From Halpernia humi (lineage in GTDB: Bacteria > Bacteroidota > Bacteroidia > Flavobacteriales > Weeksellaceae): DNA of 64,000 nucleotides. Below the pieces are notes generated by a model, which saw nothing but the letters and a program-made list of their open reading frames with translations, had not been told where the DNA came from and searched no databases. Below are positions 43,935 to 50,491 of this stretch, one piece after another. Position 1 is the stretch's first letter. The number at the start of each line of letters is the position of its first letter. The stretch is from assembly GCF_900108025.1 (NCBI RefSeq), contig NZ_FNUS01000005.1:62001-126000 (forward strand), given 5' to 3'. A program made the translations under genes and the position numbers.

Positions 43935-44126
43935 ATGACCGACGAAGTTTTCATACTGCATATAAAGGCACTGTATAAGAACTACTACCAAAATGGGCGT
44001 TCTGTCGGTATGCAAGTGCGCCGCCTGGTGCGGCAGTTCCGGCAGGATGTGCAGCAGGAAAACTTTAACCCAAAACGAAAAAAAAGAAAAATTATCAATG
44101 AAAATCTCAATAAAGATAGATCCTGA
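43935..44126 (+). CDS. Small basic early protein
   Basis: Encodes 63 residues, helical, with a strongly basic second half (RRLVRQFRQDVQ, KRKKRK). Adjacent to the previous stop; its end overlaps the next gene by 29 bp. Nucleic-acid binding is plausible from charge alone. Confidence 0.5.
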   Translation: MTDEVFILHIKALYKNYYQNGRSVGMQVRRLVRQFRQDVQQENFNPKRKKRKIINENLNKDRS

Positions 44127-44415
44127 AACGCTGTTTCTGCTGCACAAAATCTCAAATGAGCAATGCCAAATCATTGCCAATAATATCGGCAGAAAAAGCG
44201 CTAAAAGCATGAGAATAGAACTTTTTACGCTGCTTACGCAAAGGTGTTTTTCCTACCAATTAAACCCGAACGGTAAAAAACTGCAGGTCACTTTAAAATA
44301 TCATTTGGCGGCTTTGCTTTATGATCTCGCAACAGAAAACAATCAATTTTCTGGAATTTATGAGAAAAATAAAATAGAGATTTTCAAAAACGAGTTACAC
44401 CAAAAATTACAATGA
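44098..44415 (+). CDS. Hypothetical early phage protein
   Basis: Encodes 105 residues from the ATG at 44098; the frame is open upstream but lies inside the preceding gene. Mostly helical (IDPETLFLLHKISNEQ). Its stop overlaps the next start by 4 bp. No known family. Confidence 0.55.
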   Translation: MKISIKIDPETLFLLHKISNEQCQIIANNIGRKSAKSMRIELFTLLTQRCFSYQLNPNGKKLQVTLKYHLAALLYDLATENNQFSGIYEKNKIEIFKNELHQKLQ

Positions 44416-44828
44416 GAAAATTTATTGCAAAACATCAAATTACCGGTCTTAAAATCACGTTTCAATTTGATTTAAACGAGGTTTTAAGAATTATGGAAGT
44501 GGACGGCGACTGGACGCCGGAACAGGTGAAAAAGATACTCGCAAAAGTACCCACAGGAACCACTGAAATGCTGGAAGCCATAAAGTACCAGAAAAAAGAA
44601 AGCGCGTGGATCTTCTCTGAAATATCAGACATCAGTTTTGCAGCATTTCACAAGCGATACCCAAGAAAAGTGGGTTTAAAGGAAATTACTGAAAAGGCCT
44701 ACAACAAACTTTCAGAAGCGGATAAAATGGAAGCGATCCTTTACATCGCAGAACTAATAAAACTAAAAAACGACGGGACGGCTTTTCCTTATCCCGCGAC
44801 TTATTTAAACAAAAAATACTGGAAATAA
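44412..44828 (+). CDS. Replication accessory-like protein (PATYLN motif)
   Basis: Encodes 138 residues. The C-terminal half reads FHKRYPRKVGLKEITEKAYN, then EAILYIAEL and FPYPATYLNKKYW. The YPRKVGK...P-x-P-x-TYLN-x3-W pattern is typical of the C-terminal part of phage and plasmid replication-initiation accessory proteins (DnaT/replisome-organiser-like). The N-terminal 70 residues are unrecognised. A role in host primosome recruitment during replicative transposition is a reasonable inference. Confidence 0.6.
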   Translation: MRKFIAKHQITGLKITFQFDLNEVLRIMEVDGDWTPEQVKKILAKVPTGTTEMLEAIKYQKKESAWIFSEISDISFAAFHKRYPRKVGLKEITEKAYNKLSEADKMEAILYIAELIKLKNDGTAFPYPATYLNKKYWK

Positions 44829-44992
44829 TGAGAATAAAATTATTTAGCGGCTTAAATATTACCGCTATCGAAGATTGTGTAAATACTTGGATCAGCGAGA
44901 ACGAGGATGGTTTTAAAATCTTGGAAATTGATTTTAAAACGAGTGGACAACAGGTTGTTGTGATGATAAAATATTTAGAGAATGATAATTAA
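44828..44992 (+). CDS. 54-residue early protein
   Basis: ATG overlaps the previous stop (TAATG) and the 3' end overlaps the next gene by 11 bp, supporting translation. The product starts MRIKLFSGLNITAIEDCVN and looks like a small alpha/beta fold. Function unknown. Confidence 0.5.
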   Translation: MRIKLFSGLNITAIEDCVNTWISENEDGFKILEIDFKTSGQQVVVMIKYLENDN

Positions 44993-45230
44993 TGGCCACG
45001 AATACACCAAAGAAGAAATATTTGAAGCCCTGAAAATGAAAGGCTTTACTTTATTACCGTTTATTTATCAGGATCAGGAAGCGGCATTTATGGGTGGTGT
45101 AGATTTTTTTGAAGTTACCACCAAATGCGCCGTGAAAGGATATGATCTACCTGCATTAAAAAATACTTGGGACAAAGTTGCCTTGAAAGAATTTGAAAAA
45201 ACAAATACAACAAAACCGCCACTAATTTAG
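44982..45230 (+). CDS. Hypothetical early phage protein, last of the early operon
   Basis: Encodes 82 residues (MIINGHEYTKEEIFEALKMK, FMGGVDFFEVTTKC). No known family. Its stop lies within the terminator hairpin at 45212-45246, marking the end of the early transcript. Confidence 0.58.
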   Translation: MIINGHEYTKEEIFEALKMKGFTLLPFIYQDQEAAFMGGVDFFEVTTKCAVKGYDLPALKNTWDKVALKEFEKTNTTKPPLI

Positions 45231-45246
45231 TGAGCGGTTTTTTTAT
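45212..45246 (+). terminator. Early-operon terminator
   Basis: AAAACCGC (45212-45219) pairs with GCGGTTTT (45234-45241), with inner CACTAA/TTAGTG pairing, then TTTT. It overlaps the stop codon of the last early gene. Confidence 0.78.
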
Positions 45247-45254
45247 TATATTTG
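45247..45254 (+). promoter_or_regulatory. Bacteroidota -7 box before the Rex-like pair
   Basis: TATATTTG fits TAnnTTTG exactly, directly after the early terminator and 13 bp before the start codon. The -33 element is weak. The unit thus seems to have its own promoter, independent of the early operon. Confidence 0.55.
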
Positions 45255-45267
45255 AAAAAAAAATTAT

Positions 45268-46200
45268 ATGTCAAAACTTTACAAATTAAGAGCATTTAAA
45301 ATCACATGTAATAGTATTACCGATTCTGAGCCGGTTATAGTTGACGACTTTATTTCAGTGATGCAGAATAGTATAGCCCAAGATAGAAGAATGCCACTTA
45401 ATTCTACAGACGAAAACGGAGAAGAAGATTTAATGTGTGAGTTTAATATAATTCAAGAGAGGCAAATTAATGGTTCTATGATGAGAATTGCACCAAGTGA
45501 TAATTCTGTTAATTTGCCAGATGAAGTTTTTGAACACGAGAAAATACTTATAAAAGATTTGGAGAAATTAAATGTAAATACAAACAATATATATAAAAGT
45601 CATTTTTATCTAGCATTTAATAATAACTATTTAGTGACAACATTAAACCTCACAACTAATATCAAACGTTTGCAGACCTACTTAAATTGGTTGTTGAGAA
45701 ATGTACGTGGAGCCAAATTATATGAACTTACACCAATGATAAGTGCAGAAAAAGACTTGAAAGGATATGAAATTAAAAAAATTAAAATAGCCGACACGGT
45801 AATAAATCCATATTCGGGAGAGGAGCATCAGGAAGAAACAAATTTTTTGAGAAGAGTTAAAAATATTCCACAACAGTTAGTTGAAAGTTTATTTAAAGAT
45901 ACAAGCACGCTACATGAAGCTTTTGATGAAAATATGATTTCTGCCGAACTATTAATAAAATTTTCTAAACCAAGAAAAATGAAAAGAGATGATTATCAGA
46001 GAATTTTGGGAGCTACAATGAAACCAATATCGGATTTTGATAGTCTTGTTGTTTATCCAGAAAATGGAGCACCTATTAAAGGAGAAGATATATTTAACAT
46101 TAAGCAGGTAAATGTTGAAACTATAGAAAATGGTAAAATTTCGGAAGAAAACCTATACCAAGAAATGGAAAAGTTTTTGATAGAGTTACAAAATGATTAA
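45268..46200 (+). CDS. RexA-like soluble protein (tentative), superinfection exclusion candidate
   Basis: Encodes 310 residues, soluble, without signal or membrane segment. Patterns that recall lambda RexA (279 residues): central FYLAFNNNYLVTTLNL, LQTYLNWLLRNVRGAKLYEL, then TPMISAEKDLKGYEIKKIKIAD, comparable in order to the RexA segment with IEPLMRG and a following beta strand. The gene overlaps the next, 4-helix membrane gene by 8 bp, as a sensor and membrane effector would. It is more AT-rich than its neighbours, suggesting a moron. KwaB (DUF4868) of the Kiwa system is an alternative relative. The assignment rests on architecture; sequence similarity is weak. Confidence 0.45.
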   Translation: MSKLYKLRAFKITCNSITDSEPVIVDDFISVMQNSIAQDRRMPLNSTDENGEEDLMCEFNIIQERQINGSMMRIAPSDNSVNLPDEVFEHEKILIKDLEKLNVNTNNIYKSHFYLAFNNNYLVTTLNLTTNIKRLQTYLNWLLRNVRGAKLYELTPMISAEKDLKGYEIKKIKIADTVINPYSGEEHQEETNFLRRVKNIPQQLVESLFKDTSTLHEAFDENMISAELLIKFSKPRKMKRDDYQRILGATMKPISDFDSLVVYPENGAPIKGEDIFNIKQVNVETIENGKISEENLYQEMEKFLIELQND

Positions 46201-46642
46201 AAAATATAGAGATATTTTTTTGCTAATTATTGTGTTCGCAATTGCGATCACAATAAACGTCAATATTAGTGCGGTTTTTATTAATACAGTATATACGGTC
46301 GTGGGCATCATGTTTTCGATTGGACTTGGCGTTATTGTTACATTTAATTTACAAGGGGTAAGAAATAAGAATATTATTGTATTTTTCAGAAATAATCTTT
46401 TAAAGCTTAGAAATTCGTACATAAAGTATTTCGTGATAACAACAGTTTTATTTTTAGTTGATAACTTTTTTCGAGAAAGTAAAAATAATATTAAAGAAAT
46501 ACAATTTAAAAACATTAGTTTAAACTTTGATATTTCAGTTTTTGTAAGTTTAATTATGTTTTTTTGTATTTTATATTTTATATATAATTTTATTCTATTA
46601 CAGAAATTGAATGATGATATTTATGACGAATTAAATAAATAA
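46193..46642 (+). CDS. RexB-like four-helix membrane protein (tentative)
   Basis: Encodes 149 residues with four predicted transmembrane helices (about 8-28, 31-52, 80-98 and 115-140), matching the size (144) and topology of lambda RexB, an ion channel that depolarises the membrane when RexA is triggered. The gene starts inside the last codons of the soluble partner. The loop between helices 2 and 3 is basic. No direct sequence signature proves the relation; KwaA of Kiwa is also a 4-helix protein but lies upstream of its partner. Confidence 0.5.
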   Translation: MIKKYRDIFLLIIVFAIAITINVNISAVFINTVYTVVGIMFSIGLGVIVTFNLQGVRNKNIIVFFRNNLLKLRNSYIKYFVITTVLFLVDNFFRESKNNIKEIQFKNISLNFDISVFVSLIMFFCILYFIYNFILLQKLNDDIYDELNK

Positions 46643-46697
46643 TTGCTCTAAACCAAATTTTACAAAACTGTTACTACTTAAATGAACTATTTTCTGT

Positions 46698-46705
46698 TAC
46701 ATTTG
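46698..46705 (+). promoter_or_regulatory. Bacteroidota -7 box before the 46720 unit
   Basis: TACATTTG, an exact TAnnTTTG, 14 bp before the start codon at 46720. No good -33 element is seen. Suggests a separate unit for the two genes that follow. Confidence 0.5.
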
Positions 46706-46719
46706 ATAAAAATAAAAAA

Positions 46720-46962
46720 ATGATAGATGTTATTTTCCAAGTTCCACAATTGAATTATTCTACTGATGGTATACCAATGCCTTTTGTCCCTTCCATTGGA
46801 GATCAAATATTTTTCCCCGACTTTATTAATGAAGAAGTTCAAGAATCTTTATTCCTTACCGATAATCAGATTGATCTTGACACTCTTACAGTCGCGGGCG
46901 TTGCTTGGATGAGAACAATAGAAGCAACTGTTTACGTAATGGTAACTCTAACAAACGAATAA
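46720..46962 (+). CDS. Hypothetical prophage protein
   Basis: Encodes 80 residues (starts MIDVIFQVPQLNYSTDGIPM, ends ATVYVMVTLTNE). Beta-rich pattern; no membrane segment or motif recognised. Its stop codon is directly followed by the start of the exported protein gene, so the two are coupled. Confidence 0.55.
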   Translation: MIDVIFQVPQLNYSTDGIPMPFVPSIGDQIFFPDFINEEVQESLFLTDNQIDLDTLTVAGVAWMRTIEATVYVMVTLTNE

Positions 46963-47397
46963 ATGAGAAAACTATTACTTATTTTCCTGCTGATCTCAGG
47001 ACTTGTTTTCGGACAGCAAAAAACGCTTTATAAAGCGATTTCTTACAATAACCTTGTTGAACTGTATAATCAGAAACTAAAGGTTGAAAATGAAGATTTA
47101 AACGGCAATATTGACCGCTGTAAGTTTATCATTGCTGATGCAAAAACCAAAAAAGACTATAATACTGAAATGGTGTTTGATCAGTTTTTAATCGGTCTGC
47201 AGGAAGCCAATGCAGCTGCAGATAAAAATGCCAATTTTTTAACGGTTTACAAAGATCCAACTTCCTACAATTTTTATGATTCCAAAAATAATTTTGTTGG
47301 CCGGATCTACAAAGAAAAATTAGATGAACAGATCGCTATAAATGGCGATAAAACAGAAACTTACGTAAGTAATTATTTTTATTTATCCCAGCAATAA
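46963..47397 (+). CDS. Exported prophage protein of unknown function
   Basis: Encodes 144 residues with a clear signal peptide (1-18, LLLIFLLISGLVFGQ). The mature part is helical and charged, with ADAKTKKDYNTEMVFDQFLI and a tyrosine-rich end (YVSNYFYLSQQ). An exported protein in the lysogenic/early region of a prophage suggests modification of the cell envelope, for instance receptor blocking, but nothing more can be read from the sequence. Confidence 0.6.
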   Translation: MRKLLLIFLLISGLVFGQQKTLYKAISYNNLVELYNQKLKVENEDLNGNIDRCKFIIADAKTKKDYNTEMVFDQFLIGLQEANAAADKNANFLTVYKDPTSYNFYDSKNNFVGRIYKEKLDEQIAINGDKTETYVSNYFYLSQQ

Positions 47398-47443
47398 TTT
47401 GGCAGAATGGAATATACTTCCATATATTTGTGATTACTAATCA
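47398..47443 (+). promoter_or_regulatory. Promoter with embedded repressor-like operator and a start-site palindrome
   Basis: TTTG at 47398-47401 and TATATTTG at 47423-47430 with a 21-bp spacer form a full Bacteroidota promoter. The spacer holds GGAATATACTTCC (47409-47421), the same GGAA-N5-TTCC as the operators near the repressor. TGATTACTAATCA (47431-47443), a perfect 6-bp-arm palindrome, lies between the -7 box and the start codon. Confidence 0.7.
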
Positions 47444-47445
47444 CT

Positions 47446-47673
47446 ATGGCCAAACTTTTACAGAGAAATACTTTATTGCGTTATAGACTGATCCGGGACA
47501 TTTATGTCGTAAACAAGACAGATGATATTCCGGACACGAAGGTTTTGAAAAACTACATTTATCCTAAATATCCCATTTCTCGCGGCACATTAAATACTAT
47601 TCTTTCCACACCAATTGACAGGCTTTTAGCGGAAATGGAAACTAACAATTGTGAAGACCAAAAGAATAAATAA
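47446..47673 (+). CDS. Small regulator candidate (late activator position)
   Basis: Encodes 75 residues, basic, with a possible helix-turn-helix, IYPKYPISRGTLNTIL. It has its own promoter carrying a repressor-like operator and a palindrome, so it should be silent in the lysogen. It is the last plus-strand gene before the head cluster and its end overlaps the converging 47642-48097 gene by 32 bp. By position it could play the part of Mu Mor/C, an activator of late genes, although no sequence similarity to those is seen. Confidence 0.55.
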   Translation: MAKLLQRNTLLRYRLIRDIYVVNKTDDIPDTKVLKNYIYPKYPISRGTLNTILSTPIDRLLAEMETNNCEDQKNK

Positions 47674-48097
47674 CGCGTATTTCCTGCACGCCGTCATCAC
47701 GACGCACAGAACTTAAAGCTGTTCTGATCATTTTACCACTTCCCAATATTGGACTGAATCCCTGTAAATTTTCATGTGATTTTTTAATAATTTTCCAAAT
47801 ACTTCTTGATTTTTGCTTTTGAAGTATCGGTGCATTAAAACTACTGTTTGTGAGTTTTAGATCTGCAAAAGTTATTTCAAAAGCCATCGCGGCTTCTTGT
47901 CTGTTTATTGGTTTAGCCATAACGTCAGTTCCTAAATTACTGAAAGCTCCTGAACTTATCATAATTAAAGCACACGGCCATTGAACCGGACATTCATTCC
48001 CAAAGAGATCCAATTGACCCCAATTTTCGTCTACGTGTTTTAAGTCATTTACTTTTGTAGCTAATTCATTTTGTATAGCATCTATAATTTCGTCCAT
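47642..48097 (-). CDS. Mu gp37-like head-tail protein (DUF1834-type)
   Basis: Encodes 151 residues. N-terminus IIDAIQNELATKVNDLKHVD, then CALIMISSGAFSNLGTD and RQEAAMAFEITFADL. The fold pattern and place after the gpG-like gene match the Mu gp37/tail-terminator group. A role in joining tail to head is inferred. Last gene of the leftward head operon; the start overlaps the preceding stop by one base. Confidence 0.58.
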   Translation of the reverse strand: MDEIIDAIQNELATKVNDLKHVDENWGQLDLFGNECPVQWPCALIMISSGAFSNLGTDVMAKPINRQEAAMAFEITFADLKLTNSSFNAPILQKQKSRSIWKIIKKSHENLQGFSPILGSGKMIRTALSSVRRDDGVQEIRVIYSFGLHNC

Positions 48098-48651
48098 TAT
48101 TTTTGTTTTAATTGATTTAGAATAATATCATTTAGATCTTTCAGATGGTTGTTAACAACGCCTGAGATCACCTCAGTAACGCGCGGATGTTTACCGATCA
48201 CACGCCTGGAAGGAATTTTAATTTTTTTGCCGATCGGCATTAAAGCCAGCGCTTTAAATTGTTGCGCTTCTAAACTTAATGCTACATTTTTTTTAGTTTT
48301 GGCGGCGGCTTTTGTTTTGATGCTGTAAGAAATACCGCCGGTTGCCTGATAATACATCGCCCAAAAATAACGCTTCATTTTTGCTGTTACTGTGATTTCA
48401 CCACCTTCATTGTGAATCGAAGCATAAGGCATTGAATTGGTAAAAGCGATTTTTTCACCAATAATTTTTGCATCATAACCGCGGCGCAAATTGTTGGTGC
48501 GCGCCATCATGGATCCTTTCCGATTTATGAGTGATGTTTTTGGCCACGCTTGGTCAAAAAACGCCTTTCGCTCAAAGTTTCTGTCAAACTCATCTTTGAG
48601 CTCAGTTTTTACATCTTTTATGATGTTTTGATGAAATTGTTGTAAATTCAT
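48097..48651 (-). CDS. Phage virion morphogenesis protein (Mu gpG-like)
   Basis: Encodes 184 residues from the ATG at 48649-48651; a start 51 bases upstream is in frame but lies across the divergent promoter. Family traits: FFDQAWPKTSLINRKGSM, NNLRRGYDAKIIGEKIAF, MPYASIHNEGGEITVTAKMK. Mu gpG and relatives act in tail/head assembly. The stop overlaps the next start by one base. Confidence 0.75.
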   Translation of the reverse strand: MNLQQFHQNIIKDVKTELKDEFDRNFERKAFFDQAWPKTSLINRKGSMMARTNNLRRGYDAKIIGEKIAFTNSMPYASIHNEGGEITVTAKMKRYFWAMYYQATGGISYSIKTKAAAKTKKNVALSLEAQQFKALALMPIGKKIKIPSRRVIGKHPRVTEVISGVVNNHLKDLNDIILNQLKQK

Positions 48652-48679
48652 TGTCAATTTAATAAAATTCGTACATTTG
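48650..48679 (+). promoter_or_regulatory. Promoter of the 48684 gene
   Basis: ATTG at 48650-48653, an 18-bp spacer and TACATTTG at 48672-48679 (exact TAnnTTTG). The start codon follows after only four bases, so the transcript would be leaderless or nearly so. Confidence 0.55.
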
Positions 48680-48683
48680 TTAA

Positions 48684-48917
48684 ATGGAAAATAGTTCCAC
48701 ATATCAAGATTTGGATCTGCAAAAAGTCTCTATGTATGACATAGCCGAAGTTTTGGCAGATAAACCTGCTCTTTTAATTAGTCCGGATGAAGACCTTTCA
48801 GACGAACAGATTAGAATTTTAGGACTTTTTTCGTATGCAGAATATTACCAAATTAAAGAACTGCAGGAAAAAATTGCAGAACTTTACAAAAAAGAATTAC
48901 TTTCGATCCAGTCGTAA
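48684..48917 (+). CDS. Small plus-strand gene inside the leftward head operon
   Basis: Encodes 77 residues, acidic and helical (VSMYDIAEVLADKPALLISP, EYYQIKELQEKIAELYKKEL). It lies between the gpG-like and gpF-like genes on the opposite strand and overlaps the 3' end of the gpF-like gene by 21 bp. It has its own -33/-7 promoter. No family is recognised. Transcription here would be antisense to the head operon message. Confidence 0.55.
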   Translation: MENSSTYQDLDLQKVSMYDIAEVLADKPALLISPDEDLSDEQIRILGLFSYAEYYQIKELQEKIAELYKKELLSIQS

Positions 48918-50438
48918 TTTCTCATTTGCCTTCAGTAATTCAGCAAAAGTTTCATTATCATATTTTTTGGCATAATTTATTAAAGCCTCTACATTTTTGC
49001 CTTTAATATCATATTTGCTATTTTCTGTTACTGCAGAAACTAATCCTTTCATCTGCTCACTATATTTATCTTCTACTAAAGTCGTTTTTACAGATTTTAA
49101 GACCTTTTTAGGGTCCGCTTCTGACCATTTTATTAAGAGGTCATAGTTTACAACCATTTTGTTATAACCGGTGTTATCGCGGGAATTCGTGAGTTCGGTA
49201 TTTTCTAATTTGCCACCTAATTTTTTCATGAATTCCGGAAGTGTTTTCCTGGCCACAAATTCATTTGCCAGTTCCATTGTTTTGGTCTGGTCTTTTGTGG
49301 AAAACAAATTGCCCGGTTTATTTGCATTATGCCATAATTCGTGATGAAGTGTTGAAAGTGCGCGTTCCTGCTCAAACGTGGTTTCTTTTCCGGCTTTAAT
49401 ATTATTGATTCCTAAAATTGAAAGTTCTGATATTTCAGGTTTTAAAGCAATCATTCCATTCATATCAGTAAAACCGTTAACACTTTTCGCCCGGGTAATT
49501 TTAATTTCTTTAAATCCTCGCGCAAAAAATTCTGGATTTTCAGATGCAAAATTTTCAAAGTGGCTGCTTAGATCTTTAACGTTTGCCAAAGGTTTGCCTT
49601 CAATAATGTTTTTAACATCATCTGCACCCTTCAATTTATTGTACGGATGTTTTGGCGGAAAAACTTTTTGTTCAGCACCAGGATTAAATCTAAAAATTGC
49701 GGATCTATTTTTTCCGTCGGGTCCTAATTTTGTTGTAGCACGGTCACCGGCTTCATTGGCTTTTATGGAATCAGAAAGTTCGTATTTTGTCTTTAAAACT
49801 TCAACTGCTAAACATCTGCAGCGCCATCCATTTGGCGGATAATAAGACAGCCAAAAAGAATCGTTAATGTCAAGTGTAATATTTTGCAGCGCGGCATGAT
49901 CTGCACGCACCCGGTCATCATTGGCAGTTCTATATTGCAGGTTATATCTTCCTTCCGGATCTATTGCCGCCCAATTTCCTGCACTTTGAGAACTAGAAAC
50001 GGCAAATTGATATTCCGCTTCCAGATAATTCTGATTATAATTTTTATTTATTTTGTTGAAATCATTTGCAAAAGCATCAAAACCACGAATTTTGCCATCT
50101 TCCATTAAAAAAGTGGACGCTTCCAGAAGTTGAGCATGCGTTTTTAAACCGGAAAAAATGAAGGTATCATTTTGTAGTTTTGCCAGCATTTCCGGTGGGA
50201 TTTCATTGTCTGTGATCGCAGAACTTAAAATCTTATTAGTTTCTGAAATTAGTTTTTTATATGGTTTATCGTTAAGATCTTCCGGGCTATAACTTCCTTT
50301 TTCGTGAAGATGTTTAAATGCGTTTTCAGCGGCTTTTAAAACTCCTTTAAATTCCGGTTGTTTGGATGATGCGGAAAGATTTATTTTTTCAGATCTGCAG
50401 TTTTCACAGTCGCATTCATAAAGAGAATTTAACCGCAA
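48897..50438 (-). CDS. Mu gpF-like minor head protein fused to a zincin domain
   Basis: Encodes 513 residues. Residues 1-260 are the Mu gpF/SPP1 gp7 morphogenesis domain (YNLQYRTANDDRVRADHAAL, then FWLSYYPPNGWRCRCLAVEV). The C-terminal half (about 290-513) contains TLHHELWHNANK, a HExxH motif at 366-370, and downstream glutamates (E389, E393) in TMELANEFVAR as possible third ligands. GpF-type proteins of other phages often carry a variable C-terminal enzymatic or toxin domain. Here it would be a metallopeptidase-like domain packaged in the virion; its role is unknown. Confidence 0.82.
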   Translation of the reverse strand: MRLNSLYECDCENCRSEKINLSASSKQPEFKGVLKAAENAFKHLHEKGSYSPEDLNDKPYKKLISETNKILSSAITDNEIPPEMLAKLQNDTFIFSGLKTHAQLLEASTFLMEDGKIRGFDAFANDFNKINKNYNQNYLEAEYQFAVSSSQSAGNWAAIDPEGRYNLQYRTANDDRVRADHAALQNITLDINDSFWLSYYPPNGWRCRCLAVEVLKTKYELSDSIKANEAGDRATTKLGPDGKNRSAIFRFNPGAEQKVFPPKHPYNKLKGADDVKNIIEGKPLANVKDLSSHFENFASENPEFFARGFKEIKITRAKSVNGFTDMNGMIALKPEISELSILGINNIKAGKETTFEQERALSTLHHELWHNANKPGNLFSTKDQTKTMELANEFVARKTLPEFMKKLGGKLENTELTNSRDNTGYNKMVVNYDLLIKWSEADPKKVLKSVKTTLVEDKYSEQMKGLVSAVTENSKYDIKGKNVEALINYAKKYDNETFAELLKANEKLRLDRK

Positions 50439-50491
50439 ATGCAGTCCGCCGAAATACAGTTTCGGGCTGACTGGTGTTTTTCCATCAGCCC

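Noticed and set aside
45268-46642. Kiwa (KwaA-KwaB) defence system
   Set aside because: Gene order is reversed and the membrane protein is shorter than KwaA; no clear DUF4868 motif was seen. Kept only as an alternative to the Rex-like reading.
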